From Ktedonobacter robiniae (GTDB taxonomy: Bacteria; Chloroflexota; Ktedonobacteria; Ktedonobacterales; Ktedonobacteraceae): a stretch of DNA of 64,000 bases. Positions 10,022 through 19,528 of this stretch are shown piece after piece (the stretch's first letter is position 1; each line of letters begins with the position of its first letter). The stretch covers positions 930,001 through 994,000 of the forward strand of contig NZ_BNJG01000002.1 in NCBI RefSeq assembly GCF_016587375.1, given 5' to 3'. The notes under the pieces were generated by a model. It made no database searches. It worked only from the letters and a program-made list of their open reading frames with translations, and had not been told where the DNA came from. A program made the position numbers and the translations under genes.

Positions 10022-11731
10022 TACGTATCTCCTCAGGAAGTTCTAGCTCTATATAATCGGGCGCCGATAGGCTGGTAGTGTGCAAGTCAAGCTGCCACAG
10101 GCAACCATCAGTATCCAGCGATACAAACTTATGAAGCTTGTAAAGCTCACGCACAGCTACATTCCTCTGGGTTGGTAAGAACTCACCAATCAGATAGCGC
10201 ATCCCCCGAGCTAACGCAGCATCAGCGATAGAAGCAAGAAAAGCGGTCTCAATTGTGCGCCCCATTACCCGACAACTTAGAAGAAACGTCTCGATCCGGG
10301 CACTTTCGCCTTCCCATTGCACTATGGCGACCCCTACCAAACCATTATCTCCATAGCGGTCATAAAGCGTAAGAGTATACACATCATGACCTGGATCCCT
10401 GGCGAAAGCACTCACCTCGGCCTCAGTATAGCGTCGTGCCGTCAGATTAAACTGGTTTGTCTTCTGGGTCAGTTGCGCAACTCGCACCAGCGTTGCAGGA
10501 GTCACGTGTTGGATCACGGCCCGCATCTCTAGCGAGGCATAAAACGCTTTAAGCGTGCTCGCCGTATGCTGCTGTTGCTGGCGCTGCTGCTCACGATAAC
10601 GTCTTCCACGCACCAGGTCTTCATCGGTAATCTTCAATGTTGCAAAGGCGTCAGATTCGCGCAAGCCACGTACCATCTCAGCAGGCTCCGCGGGCATCTT
10701 TAGTACCAGGACTTCAGGCAATTGGTCTCTTACCCAGGCGCATTCAACATTGTCATCATCTACAAAGACAAAGCTCTCCAGTCCCAGGTTCAGTTCATCC
10801 GCGATCTGACGCAGATTACTCGCTTTGTCATCCCAGTTTACACGAAGCGCCGCAAAATGCTCGCGCTTCAACACCTGCTCTGGATGCGTATCCAGCACTT
10901 CAAGCACATCGGCCAGGTTGTTCTTACTCACGAGTGCTAAAAGGACTCCTCGCTTATAAAGCGTCAGCGCCTCCAGTTGGAATTGTCTATAAGCAAGGCC
11001 AATACCTTCATGCCCCAGTTGAATACCCGCGACACCATCCACACCAATCACACCACCCCAGAGTGTCTGATCCGCATCTAACGCCAGCACCTTCTTCGGA
11101 CTTCCGTATATGGCCTGGATGGTCAAGTAATAACGACGCGCCACATGCTCTAGCGCCCGCCTGCTCAGGCGCATACGTGCTAATAACCACATGCGCTCAT
11201 CGTTCCATACATGCCAGCCTAGCTCCAATGCCAACGCCTCACAATCCACAATGTACATACGCTGGCCTCGCTGAGCAAACTCTATCAGTCCGGCATTATA
11301 TTGAGAGATAGCACCACGTATAGAGTAAAGGGAGTTATGTTCGAGAAGGCCGAGGGAGGTGACAGGGGGGCAACTAGCGTGTTCAACAGGAGGATGCTAT
11401 CAGGGAGGCGTTTACCTATGAGGTCGATAGCGTGCCATAAGCTCTCAAGCTCACGTTCGACTCGCGCTCGTCGCAACTCAAGCGGGTAGTCAAGCGGCTG
11501 CTGAATCAGGTCAGAGTAGACATCCTGGCAATCGAGAAGCAGTATCACAATCTCTGGTTGCGACCTGTAAAACTCTGACTCAGGATCAAGGATCGCCTGT
11601 TGATATTGCCCATAACCGCTGACATAAAAGGTTGTCTGAAGATGGCTTTCCTCTTGCAAAAACCTGGCGAGCCAACGAGAAAGAAGGTCTGCATTGAAGG
11701 AACTAAGCAAAGCAATCTTCATAAAGGACAC
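9999..11731 (-). CDS. fkbH: FkbH-like HAD-superfamily glyceryl transferase (frameshifted)
   Basis: FkbH-family enzymes dephosphorylate 1,3-bisphosphoglycerate and load D-glycerate onto an ACP. The C-terminal part carries HAD motif I as DADQTLWGG, the usual position of DxDxT, and a C-terminal GNAT-like region (YGDNGLVGVAIV). The N-terminal domain, about 145 residues starting MKIALLSSF, lies in another frame upstream. The frames join if the run of six G at 11365-11370 (plus strand) is read as seven: the protein then reads LVAPPVTSLGLLEHNS and continues through YNAGL into MYIVDCEAL, as expected for the family. As written, the gene is broken there; an error is likelier. The start is uncertain (GTG at 11731 or ATG at 11722). 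Confidence 0.88.
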
Positions 11732-11751
11732 GATTTCTTTCTGTCAAAACG

Positions 11752-12147
11752 TCAAAGAGCCTCAACGAACTCAGTGAGGCCCCCCACTGCCGAATACACA
11801 AATGCGATACGTCTTCCCTCAAAGGCACGGGCCGGAACCGGTTCACACACGACAAGAGCACCAGCTTCACGTGCCTGCGCAACGGCCTGTCCAAGATCCT
11901 GCACCTCATAGCAAAGATGATGAAGATTCACACCCTGCCGCAAGGCCCGTATCACTGGCGACGCCTCACCACCGGGCTCAATAAATTCCAAAGTGACGTT
12001 GTTGCCTGCATCCACAAATGCGACTCGCACTTGTTGTATCTCGTCATAGACGATTTCAGATGGGAAACCAACTGGCACTACACGACGATAGAGCGCCACC
12101 TTCTTATCGATATTATCGACAACAATACCTACATGATGCAATCTCAT
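11752..12147 (-). CDS. VOC-family protein (methylmalonyl-CoA epimerase / glyoxalase fold)
   Basis: Protein of 131 residues beginning MRLHHVGIVV, with the paired beta-alpha-beta-beta-beta modules of the vicinal oxygen chelate superfamily. The likely metal ligands are His in LHHVG, Glu in LEFIE, His in LHHLCYEV and a late Glu in TEFVE. The ATG at 12147 was chosen because AAAGGA lies 6 bp upstream and the fold starts there; an in-frame ATG 63 bp further upstream has no such site. It lies 20 bp upstream of the FkbH-like gene and is probably in the same operon. It may act on a 2-hydroxy or 3-carbon acyl intermediate, but this is inference. Confidence 0.82.
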   Translation of the reverse strand: MRLHHVGIVVDNIDKKVALYRRVVPVGFPSEIVYDEIQQVRVAFVDAGNNVTLEFIEPGGEASPVIRALRQGVNLHHLCYEVQDLGQAVAQAREAGALVVCEPVPARAFEGRRIAFVYSAVGGLTEFVEAL

Positions 12148-12475
12148 GCGTATCCTTTCGAGTGGCTCCTTGTCTGTTTTCATATACTGTAATAGATTAC
12201 AATAAAGCAATCAACCGGTGCTTCCTTGACATAATGTAGTATTATATTGAAGAGCAATCAAGCTGTCAATAGATTGGAGAACTCAGTATTCAGACTATTC
12301 AAATTACTAGATCTGTCTTTAACCAGAAAATTTAATAGATCTAGTAGTTGTTGCAAAAGCAAATATTTCAACATCTATACCCATTAGTATTAACAGGCAA
12401 TACAAGGTATCATTATGCCAAAACAACCTGGTCCATTTCGCGGACCCGCAACATCATGCATACAGCAAGGATAAA
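12148..12475. other. Divergent intergenic region between VOC/FkbH operon and thioesterase
   Basis: AT-rich 328-bp gap between two divergently read units; it should hold promoters for both. I see no clear long inverted repeat or terminator. The 12200-12420 stretch is notably richer in A+T than the genes on either side. Confidence 0.5.
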
Positions 12476-13258
12476 ATGGTGATTGATACAACAAAGGCCA
12501 ATCCCTGGCTCCCCTGGCCAAGTGTCCATCCACAAGCCCCCCTTCGCCTGTTCTGTTTTCCCTATGCAGGAGGTGGGGCCTCTATGTTCAGGAGTTGGTC
12601 ACGGGAGCTACCTCTTGAGGTTGACCTGCGCCCGATCCAGTTCCCAGGACGAGAGCGGCGTCTCCGCGAGGACCCATACACACATATAATGCCACTCGTC
12701 CATGCAACCAAACAGGCACTATTGCCCTACCTCGACAAACCTTTTGCTTTCTTTGGCCATTGTCTGGGGGCGCTCGTAGCTTTTGAACTTAGCCGTCAAC
12801 TCCAGGCCGAGCAGCATCTCCAACCAACCATTCTCTTTGTCTCTGGTCATCGTGCCCCACAGATGCCTGACCGTTTTACGCCTGCGCACAGACTTTCTGA
12901 CGCCGAGTTCGCAGCTGAGCTGCGCCAGCGCAATGGCACGCGTGAAGAGGTACTACAGAATCCGGATGTCATGCACCTTGTACTCCCACTTCTACGGGCA
13001 GACTTCACCGTCTGCGAGACCTATACATACACACCCGGAGAGTTGCTGCGTTGTCCTATTGTGGCCTTCAGCGGCGCCGGTGACAAGGCCGTTCTGCCCG
13101 AAGAGCTTGTGAGCTGGTCTGCAATGACAAGTGGTCCCTGTGCCACCCAGACCTTTCCCGGTGATCACTTCTTTCTGCAGACAGCACGCTCCCAGCTCCT
13201 TCAAAGATTGACCAGGGATCTGGCACAGATTAAACTGGAGCCTCCAGTATCGCCATAG
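12476..13258 (+). CDS. Type II thioesterase with a cysteine at the nucleophile position
   Basis: Alpha/beta hydrolase of 260 residues of the NRPS/PKS editing thioesterase family, which frees stalled carrier domains. Family marks are FCFPYAGGGASMF (oxyanion loop), IQFPGRERR and the catalytic His in GDHFFLQ. The nucleophile elbow reads GHCLG, so Cys stands where Ser is usual (codon TGT). The second thioesterase in this cluster has the normal GHSMG. A Cys nucleophile is known in some thioesterase domains, where it changes reaction outcome, so this paralog may have a distinct job. Read divergently from the rest of the cluster. The start has AAGGA just upstream. Confidence 0.9.
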   Translation: MVIDTTKANPWLPWPSVHPQAPLRLFCFPYAGGGASMFRSWSRELPLEVDLRPIQFPGRERRLREDPYTHIMPLVHATKQALLPYLDKPFAFFGHCLGALVAFELSRQLQAEQHLQPTILFVSGHRAPQMPDRFTPAHRLSDAEFAAELRQRNGTREEVLQNPDVMHLVLPLLRADFTVCETYTYTPGELLRCPIVAFSGAGDKAVLPEELVSWSAMTSGPCATQTFPGDHFFLQTARSQLLQRLTRDLAQIKLEPPVSP

Positions 13259-13470
13259 CTATTACTAGCTTATTTGTGCATAAGTCGTAAAGCTTGCATG
13301 AGACAACTAATGATGGCACTATAAATCTGCTCCGCGAAAGGAGTCTAGAGGAATAGCCATTGTCTTCTTCCGACAACTTGCGTTGTTTGCCAGTAGTTGA
13401 TAATCAGCATATCCAGCTGCAATTAGGGCGCTAAATCTGAGGGCGCCAGGAGAAAGTAGGACATTGACGG

Positions 13471-15174
13471 ATGGCGGACTATATTGGACAGCAATTAGGC
13501 AACTATCGATTAACGCAGTTGCTTGGAAAAGGAGGCTTTGCCGAAGTGTATTTGGGAGAGCATGTGCGGTTAGGAATGAAAGCGGCTGTAAAGATCTTAC
13601 ATACCAGCCTTTCGGAAGATGAGACTCGCGCCTTCCAGCAGGAGGCACAGACCATTGCTGCTCTCTCGCATCCACATATCATCCGGGTATTGGATTTTGA
13701 GGTACAAGCGGGTATTCCATTTCTTGTGCTGGATTACGCCCCTAATGGTACACTGAGACACAAGCATCCCAGAGGTACCCGATTGACTCCATCGCTGGCT
13801 GTTGATTATATAACGCAGATCGCCAGCGCACTGCAATTTGCCCATGATCGTAAGATCATCCATCGCGACATCAAGCCAGAGAATATGCTCATTGGGAGTT
13901 GGGGAGATATTCTGCTCAGTGATTTTGGCATTGCCACGATTGCCCACTCCACCTCCTCTATGAGTACGCAAACATTAATGGGCACCCTGGCCTACATGCC
14001 ACCAGAGCAGATCAAAGGGAAACCACGCATAGAGAGCGATCAGTATGCCTTAGCTGTAACAATCTATCAGTGGCTAACGGGAGAGCTCCCCTTCCAGGGC
14101 TCTTCCATGGAAATGATCGCGCAACATCTGGCAATACCAGCGCCTCCCCTGCGTAACAAAGTATCAGACCTGCCAGTCGAACTGGAACAGGTTGTCTTGA
14201 AAGCGCTAGCGAAAGACCCCAAAGACCGCTACGGGCAGATTCAGGAATTCGCAGATATGTGCGAAAAAGCGATAAAAAATGTGAAGCAGCCAGGAATGCA
14301 GCTTGCGAATCAAGAAATCTCAAACACGCTTCCTGGAAGAGCTTACACTTCTGTGAAAAGCAGCGATATCATAACACCAATAGTATCACAGCCGCTTCAG
14401 CAAACTACGGATTATTATCTTAACCAAAGCAAGGCTCTCATTGAAGTGAAGCAATATCAGGAAGCATTGGCTATATGTGAGCAGGCGTTGCGCTTTGACC
14501 CCTCCTCTGCTTTGCTTTATGTGAACCGAGCCAGTGCTCTCTGTGGATTGAAAAGATATCAGGAGGCCCTTGAAGCCTGCGATCAAGCGCTTCAGCGCGA
14601 TTCTCGTATTTCCCTGGCTCACTATAATGCAAGCGAAGCCCTCATGCAGTTAGGCAGACACCAGCAAGCCCTTGAAGCCTGCGAACGGGCACTTCAGTTT
14701 GACCCTTCCTTCCCCAAAACCTATATCAATAAAAGTCGAGTTCTCATTGAATTGGGCAGATACCAACAAGCCCTTGATACCTGTAATCAAGGGCTTGTGT
14801 ATGACTCTCATAACGCTCTAATACACAACAATGCAGGTGTGGCTCTCGCAAATTTGGGCAGATACCAGCAAGCTCTTGAAGCTTGTGAGCAAGCCATCCG
14901 GCTTGATCCCTCTTCAGGCCTGCCCTATGTTACCAAAGGTTGGGCTCTCATTGAATTGGGACGATATCAGGAAGCCCTGGTTGCTTGTAATCAGGCACTT
15001 CAACTTGATGCTCAGGATGCATGGGCACACAACAATGCAAGCGTGGCGCTCATGAAGATGGGTAGATACCAGGAAGCCCTTCATGCCTGCGAGCAGGCAC
15101 TACAGCTCAATCCTCACAACACAAAAGCACATGCAAACAAGGCGTTCATACTTCAAAATCTCAGGCGCTATTAG
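13471..15174 (+). CDS. Serine/threonine protein kinase with C-terminal TPR repeats
   Basis: Protein of 567 residues. The PknB-type kinase domain (about 9-270) has GKGGFAEVYLG, the ATP-binding Lys in AAVKIL, HRDIKPEN, DFGIA and MPPEQ. A linker follows, then about seven TPR units of 34 residues (about 310-567), each with the pattern GRYQEALEACEQAL...DP. No transmembrane segment is visible, so the protein appears cytoplasmic. It sits alone on the plus strand inside the biosynthetic cluster, converging on the second thioesterase with a 36-bp gap. It may regulate the cluster by phosphorylation with the TPRs choosing partners; this is inference. Confidence 0.93.
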   Translation: MADYIGQQLGNYRLTQLLGKGGFAEVYLGEHVRLGMKAAVKILHTSLSEDETRAFQQEAQTIAALSHPHIIRVLDFEVQAGIPFLVLDYAPNGTLRHKHPRGTRLTPSLAVDYITQIASALQFAHDRKIIHRDIKPENMLIGSWGDILLSDFGIATIAHSTSSMSTQTLMGTLAYMPPEQIKGKPRIESDQYALAVTIYQWLTGELPFQGSSMEMIAQHLAIPAPPLRNKVSDLPVELEQVVLKALAKDPKDRYGQIQEFADMCEKAIKNVKQPGMQLANQEISNTLPGRAYTSVKSSDIITPIVSQPLQQTTDYYLNQSKALIEVKQYQEALAICEQALRFDPSSALLYVNRASALCGLKRYQEALEACDQALQRDSRISLAHYNASEALMQLGRHQQALEACERALQFDPSFPKTYINKSRVLIELGRYQQALDTCNQGLVYDSHNALIHNNAGVALANLGRYQQALEACEQAIRLDPSSGLPYVTKGWALIELGRYQEALVACNQALQLDAQDAWAHNNASVALMKMGRYQEALHACEQALQLNPHNTKAHANKAFILQNLRRY

Positions 15175-15210
15175 TCGATTTTGTCCTGCTTTAGGCATTA
15201 CTGGTTATCA

Positions 15211-15984
15211 TCACTTTGAGCGTGAAAGGCTATGTAAGATGGCCGTCTGTATGGTCGCGACGAGCCTTTCCTGCTCTTGCTGCAAAAAGAAATGCCCTCC
15301 CTTCCACATCTGCATACCAAACGAACCCAGAGTATATCTCTTCCACGCCTCCAGATCTGAGAAATTCGCCTGGTGATCATCTTCCCCACCAAACACTGAA
15401 ATAGGGCAGTTCAATGGCAAGCCTTCCTTATATTGGTAATCAGAGCAGACAGCAAGATCAGCTCGTATAGAAGGAAGCAGAAAACGCATAAGCAATGCAT
15501 TTGAGAAGAGAGATGCCGGTATTCCACCCACTTGCCGCAACACATCAACGAGATCAGCATCCGACAGTGTGGAGGAGGGATAGGGAATCTTCGGTGGGAG
15601 ATGGGGGGCACGTTGCGCCGATACAAACAAGTGAACTGGTTCACGTTGATAATGCAGATGTAAATAATTCGCAACCTCAAAGCTCAGAAAGGCGCCCATG
15701 CTATGCCCAAAAAAGGCAAATGGAACGCGACACTGAGCGGCTATCGCTTCAGCAATAGCTTCAACAAGAGGTAACACATGGGTGTATGGAGCTTCGTGTA
15801 TTCTTGCTTCTCGTCCCGGGAACTGGATTGGACGGGCAAGTATGTCTGATGACAGAAAATCAGGCCAATGACGAAAGATTCCCGTCCCGCCTCCAGCATA
15901 AGGAAAGCAGAATAATACACAGCTCGTTTGGGGCGTCACCTGTATAGGCGAGAACCACTGGTCGGCTACGCGTGAATAGTTCAT
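15211..15984 (-). CDS. Type II thioesterase (serine nucleophile)
   Basis: Editing thioesterase of 257 residues with LFCFPYAGGGTGIF, IQFPGREAR, nucleophile elbow GHSMG and catalytic His in GGHFFLQ. The ATG at 15984 (MNYSRVADQW) is preferred: AAAGAG precedes it and the family begins here, while the 35 residues upstream translate a dispersed repeat. It lies downstream of the FAAL fusion gene with a 120-bp gap holding that repeat, and is probably co-transcribed with it. Confidence 0.92.
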   Translation of the reverse strand: MNYSRVADQWFSPIQVTPQTSCVLFCFPYAGGGTGIFRHWPDFLSSDILARPIQFPGREARIHEAPYTHVLPLVEAIAEAIAAQCRVPFAFFGHSMGAFLSFEVANYLHLHYQREPVHLFVSAQRAPHLPPKIPYPSSTLSDADLVDVLRQVGGIPASLFSNALLMRFLLPSIRADLAVCSDYQYKEGLPLNCPISVFGGEDDHQANFSDLEAWKRYTLGSFGMQMWKGGHFFLQQEQERLVATIQTAILHSLSRSK

Positions 15985-16030
15985 CTTTAACTCTTTAACT
16001 TCTTGCGCTTTGCTTACAGGTTCAATCACA

Positions 16031-16085
16031 AGGGGAAAGGGACGCGGAGGGGCTGATGCCCCTCTGCACTCCCCACTTTTCCTTT
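16031..16085. repeat. Dispersed palindromic repeat, copy 1
   Basis: A 55-bp element with a perfect 7-bp-arm hairpin at 16047-16064 (GAGGGGC TGAT GCCCCTC) followed by a CACTCCCCACTTTTCC tail. The same element occurs at 30027-30078 with only a few changes. Both copies are intergenic. It looks like a REP-type or small non-autonomous repeat. Confidence 0.75.
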
Positions 16086-16107
16086 TCAATAAAGCTTTAA
16101 TAGAACA

Positions 16108-19100
16108 CTAAGATATATGTACATGCACACGGTCAATTTCCACTACAATATATTCCGTGAGCTTGTCTAGAATGCTCCTCTCGTAAAACTGCACCGGGTC
16201 CAGCGAGACATGAAAATCATTCTGACAATGACCAATGATATCCACCACCATCAATGAGTCCATTCCAAGATCTTTCAAATCTTTTACATGCTCTATTTCT
16301 GCCAAAGGCTTTCGCAATAAGAGCGCAAGCTGTAGCAGCAGATATTGCCTGATCAAAGCCAATCGCTGCGCTTTTGAAGCTGTCTGTACCTGTTCAACGA
16401 TCTCTTTCAGCTGAAAAGGGACCCCACTTGCGCCAATTAGTTCTCCCTCACGTGTTACCTGCGATCCTAGAATATCCACTTCACGATCAGGTAGAGAAAG
16501 AGGAGGCTTCTTCTCTGAGGTTAGGGCTGAACCTGTAATTAATGGTGTGGACCCTTTCGCGGTGGATTGAGCCTGGCAACGCTTTCGTAGGGCATTGAGA
16601 GCATATAGACCACTCAATACGCTATCATCGTCAACGCCAAAGTCAAGCAAACAGGCAATTTCATTCACACCTACAGCCTGCAATCGCTCAACCCAAGCCA
16701 TGCCTGTCTGCGGAGTTGCAAATAAGGCGCTTTCGCGGAAGTAGCGCTCAAAGGAGTAAGCCAGAAGTTTTTCGCGTTCGGCTACCGTCAACTGATCAAG
16801 CTTCTGCTTCCCATGCCTCCACAGGTTGACCGAAGATTCAAGGTAAGCTGTAAATGGTGCGCGCACTTTTTCACGCACAATATCGAGGCTATCGTGGATA
16901 AAGGTATGCATCATCAGAGTCACATGGCCTGTTTCAGGGTCATAGCCATGCTGGGCACGCGCCATGCGATACGCCGTGATCTTCTCTCCCAGTTCCTCTA
17001 CGCTCTGGAAAAGCAAGCCAGTCAGCACATTCAGCCCCATAGCACCCGCTTCTTTAAAACGTTCGAGGCTCCCTGTGCATGTAAGCCAGGGAACAAGCGT
17101 CTTTTGCCTGGGAAGAGGATACACACGCGTCGGAGTCGCCTGCTGCTTCCCATTAGGGAATGAGAGTGATTTCCCTTCCCAGAGCTCCTGTACGACCCTT
17201 ATACTCGCTAGCGTCTCCTCTTTGCGCTCGGCATAATGTGTCGGGGCCAGTACAAAATCGTTGACATTCCAGCCCGTCGCAAAGGCCAGGTCAACCCTGC
17301 CTTGAGAGAGATTATCTACAACAGACCATTCTTCGACCACGCGTAACGGATGATGCAGCGGCAAGACGACGCTCCCAGCACGCAGGCGAATGTTCTGTGT
17401 AATCATAGCCAGAGCCGATGCCAGCACTGAGGGATTGGGGTAGAGGCCGCCAAATGGGTGAAAGTGCCGCTCCGGTAGCCATACCGCAGTAAAACCATTG
17501 CGATCCGCAAATCTCGTTCCCTCTACTAAGAGGTGATACTTGTCATCATCGCTCGTCTCCTCGTTGCTAGAGAAATAGAGCAGACTAAACTGCATATCCT
17601 TCATAGGTTGCCGAGAAGCGCTCTCAGCAATGCCATCACTATCTCGCGCAACGACCTGAACTGCTTCAGGAGCATGTTGCTTCTGGGGAATGGAAGCATT
17701 CTGCGTGTGCTGAGAAATCTGCGATGCCAGGGGAGAGGGAATATCAGCATGGAGAATCGCCAATTCCTGGGAGAGTAAGGCATTGCGACATCCCCGGCGC
17801 TGTACCTTGCCGCTGGTCGTTTTAGGCATACTTGCAGGCTTAATTAGGATAATCGCATAGGCATGAAGATCATAATGCTCGGATAAAGCATGGCGCATCG
17901 CAGCGATCACTTCTCGCAAATCTGTATGTCGATACGCCCGTTCGACCTCCTGCACAATGATAAGCTTCTCCTCATTTTCTACATCGAGAGAGAAGGCGAC
18001 AGTACAATCCTGACGAGCCGCCGGATGACTCTCTACGACACTCTGCTCGATATCCTGAGGATAGTAATTACGCCCATTGATAATAATCATATCTTTCAGG
18101 CGACCAGTGATGAATAATTCCCCCTGTTCAAGAAAGCCCAGATCACCAGTGCGTAGCCAGGGACCATCTCCCCATTCCTGAGAAGAGGTATGGTACGCTT
18201 GAAAGGTCTGCCGGGTCTCATCGGGCTTATGCCAGTAGCCTTTGGCGGTACTTGGCCCTGCCAGCCAGATCTCACCGATCTGTCCCTCTGTACACGGAAC
18301 GAGGTTTTCTGGGTTCACAATCAGCAGTTGCTGATCTGCTCGTGGATAGCCACAACTCACCAGTAAGCGCGCTCCGTCTTCGCCAGGAGCCACTTTCAGT
18401 GCCTGATGCAATTGTAACGCCTCATCCTTAAACGCAAGCACAAGTGGCTCAGTTTCCTTCTTACCCATCGTGGCTACCAGGGTATTCTCCGCCATACCAT
18501 ATCCAGGCCTCATGTGCTCCCAGCGCAGACCCGAGGAGGCAAAGGCGGAAGCAAAACGCTTCAATGTCTGATAGCGAACAGGCTCAGAGCCATTCACAGC
18601 CGATTTCAAGTTACTGAGATCCAGACCTTCCTGTTGCTCAGGAAGCACTTTCTGGGCACATAGCTCATACGCAAAATTCGGAGCAGCGCTGACCGATGCC
18701 TTTGTGCGCGATAGCGCCTGTAGCCACCTCACAGGTCGCTGCAAAAAGGCTGTAGCTGAGAGGAGTGTCACTGGCACATCAGCAAAGACTGGTTGCATTA
18801 AACCTAATAACAGGCCCATATCATGAAAGAAAGGGAGCCAGCTGACGATATGGCTGTCCGCGTCATGCTCTAATATGCGATAGATCTGTAATGAGTTATG
18901 GAGCAGGTTTCCATGCGTCACCATCACGCCCTTTGGCACCGCGGTAGAGCCAGAAGTATATTGCAGAAGCGCCAATGAGTCAGACGTCACAATGGGCGCT
19001 TGCCAGCGCTCATACAGTTCAGGCGTCAGGAGGTCATGAGTAAACCAGTGAAATACCTGACCTTCCGCAACAACAGCGGAGTGTTTCTCCATCGCGGCTT

Positions 19101-19491
19101 GCATTGACACTGACGTACAGATCACCGTTACCTGCGCATCATGAAGGATAGCATCGATACGCGGCGTTGGCCGGTTAGGCGAAGGTGGATAGGCTGGAAC
19201 AACAATACCTCCCGCCAACAGGCATCCCCAGAAACAGGTAATGTATTCCAATCCAAAGGGCTGCATCAAAAGCACTCTATCACCTGGAGTCATCCGCTCT
19301 TGCAGCCATCCTCCTATAGCTCTCGCCTGGCGATAGAGGTCTTCATATGAAAGGGATACAGCTTCCTCTTCACCATCCACAAGAAATGTATATGCCAGCT
19401 TCTCAGGGTGTTGCTGAGCCCTCCATGTGAGCAAATCAATGAGAGTATCTATCATCTCAAAACCTGGAGGTAGGCCTTCACATCTATTCAA
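16108..19491 (-). CDS. Fatty acyl-AMP ligase - luciferase-like monooxygenase - ACP fusion
   Basis: Three-domain protein of 1127 residues. The FAAL part (about 1-600) has YTSGSTAVPKG, MRPGYGMAENTL and an ending in KTTSGKVQRRGC; such enzymes adenylate fatty acids and pass them to a carrier. The middle part (about 640-985) is an FMN-dependent luciferase-like monooxygenase of the MupA/Atu3671 group (WLPERHFHPFGG, LAFATGWNVNDF). The C-terminal ACP has DLGMDSLMVVD. The protein should load a fatty acid on its own ACP, where the oxygenase could oxidise the chain before NRPS use. The start is TTG with AAGGAG 8 bp upstream; the nearby ATG is out of frame and stops at once. Oxidation site unknown. Confidence 0.92.
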   Translation of the reverse strand: MNRCEGLPPGFEMIDTLIDLLTWRAQQHPEKLAYTFLVDGEEEAVSLSYEDLYRQARAIGGWLQERMTPGDRVLLMQPFGLEYITCFWGCLLAGGIVVPAYPPSPNRPTPRIDAILHDAQVTVICTSVSMQAAMEKHSAVVAEGQVFHWFTHDLLTPELYERWQAPIVTSDSLALLQYTSGSTAVPKGVMVTHGNLLHNSLQIYRILEHDADSHIVSWLPFFHDMGLLLGLMQPVFADVPVTLLSATAFLQRPVRWLQALSRTKASVSAAPNFAYELCAQKVLPEQQEGLDLSNLKSAVNGSEPVRYQTLKRFASAFASSGLRWEHMRPGYGMAENTLVATMGKKETEPLVLAFKDEALQLHQALKVAPGEDGARLLVSCGYPRADQQLLIVNPENLVPCTEGQIGEIWLAGPSTAKGYWHKPDETRQTFQAYHTSSQEWGDGPWLRTGDLGFLEQGELFITGRLKDMIIINGRNYYPQDIEQSVVESHPAARQDCTVAFSLDVENEEKLIIVQEVERAYRHTDLREVIAAMRHALSEHYDLHAYAIILIKPASMPKTTSGKVQRRGCRNALLSQELAILHADIPSPLASQISQHTQNASIPQKQHAPEAVQVVARDSDGIAESASRQPMKDMQFSLLYFSSNEETSDDDKYHLLVEGTRFADRNGFTAVWLPERHFHPFGGLYPNPSVLASALAMITQNIRLRAGSVVLPLHHPLRVVEEWSVVDNLSQGRVDLAFATGWNVNDFVLAPTHYAERKEETLASIRVVQELWEGKSLSFPNGKQQATPTRVYPLPRQKTLVPWLTCTGSLERFKEAGAMGLNVLTGLLFQSVEELGEKITAYRMARAQHGYDPETGHVTLMMHTFIHDSLDIVREKVRAPFTAYLESSVNLWRHGKQKLDQLTVAEREKLLAYSFERYFRESALFATPQTGMAWVERLQAVGVNEIACLLDFGVDDDSVLSGLYALNALRKRCQAQSTAKGSTPLITGSALTSEKKPPLSLPDREVDILGSQVTREGELIGASGVPFQLKEIVEQVQTASKAQRLALIRQYLLLQLALLLRKPLAEIEHVKDLKDLGMDSLMVVDIIGHCQNDFHVSLDPVQFYERSILDKLTEYIVVEIDRVHVHIS

Positions 19492-19528
19492 CGCATTCTC
19501 TCCTTACCAGAAATGCTTGTGTAGGTAG

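Noticed and set aside
10637..11311. Long plus-strand open frame opposite the fkbH-like gene
   Set aside because: It is antisense to a clearly conserved gene, lacks a ribosome site and its product shows no domain features.
14400..15174. Tandem DNA repeat in the kinase gene
   Set aside because: The periodicity is that of TPR protein repeats, with varied codons, not a DNA-level repeat array or CRISPR.
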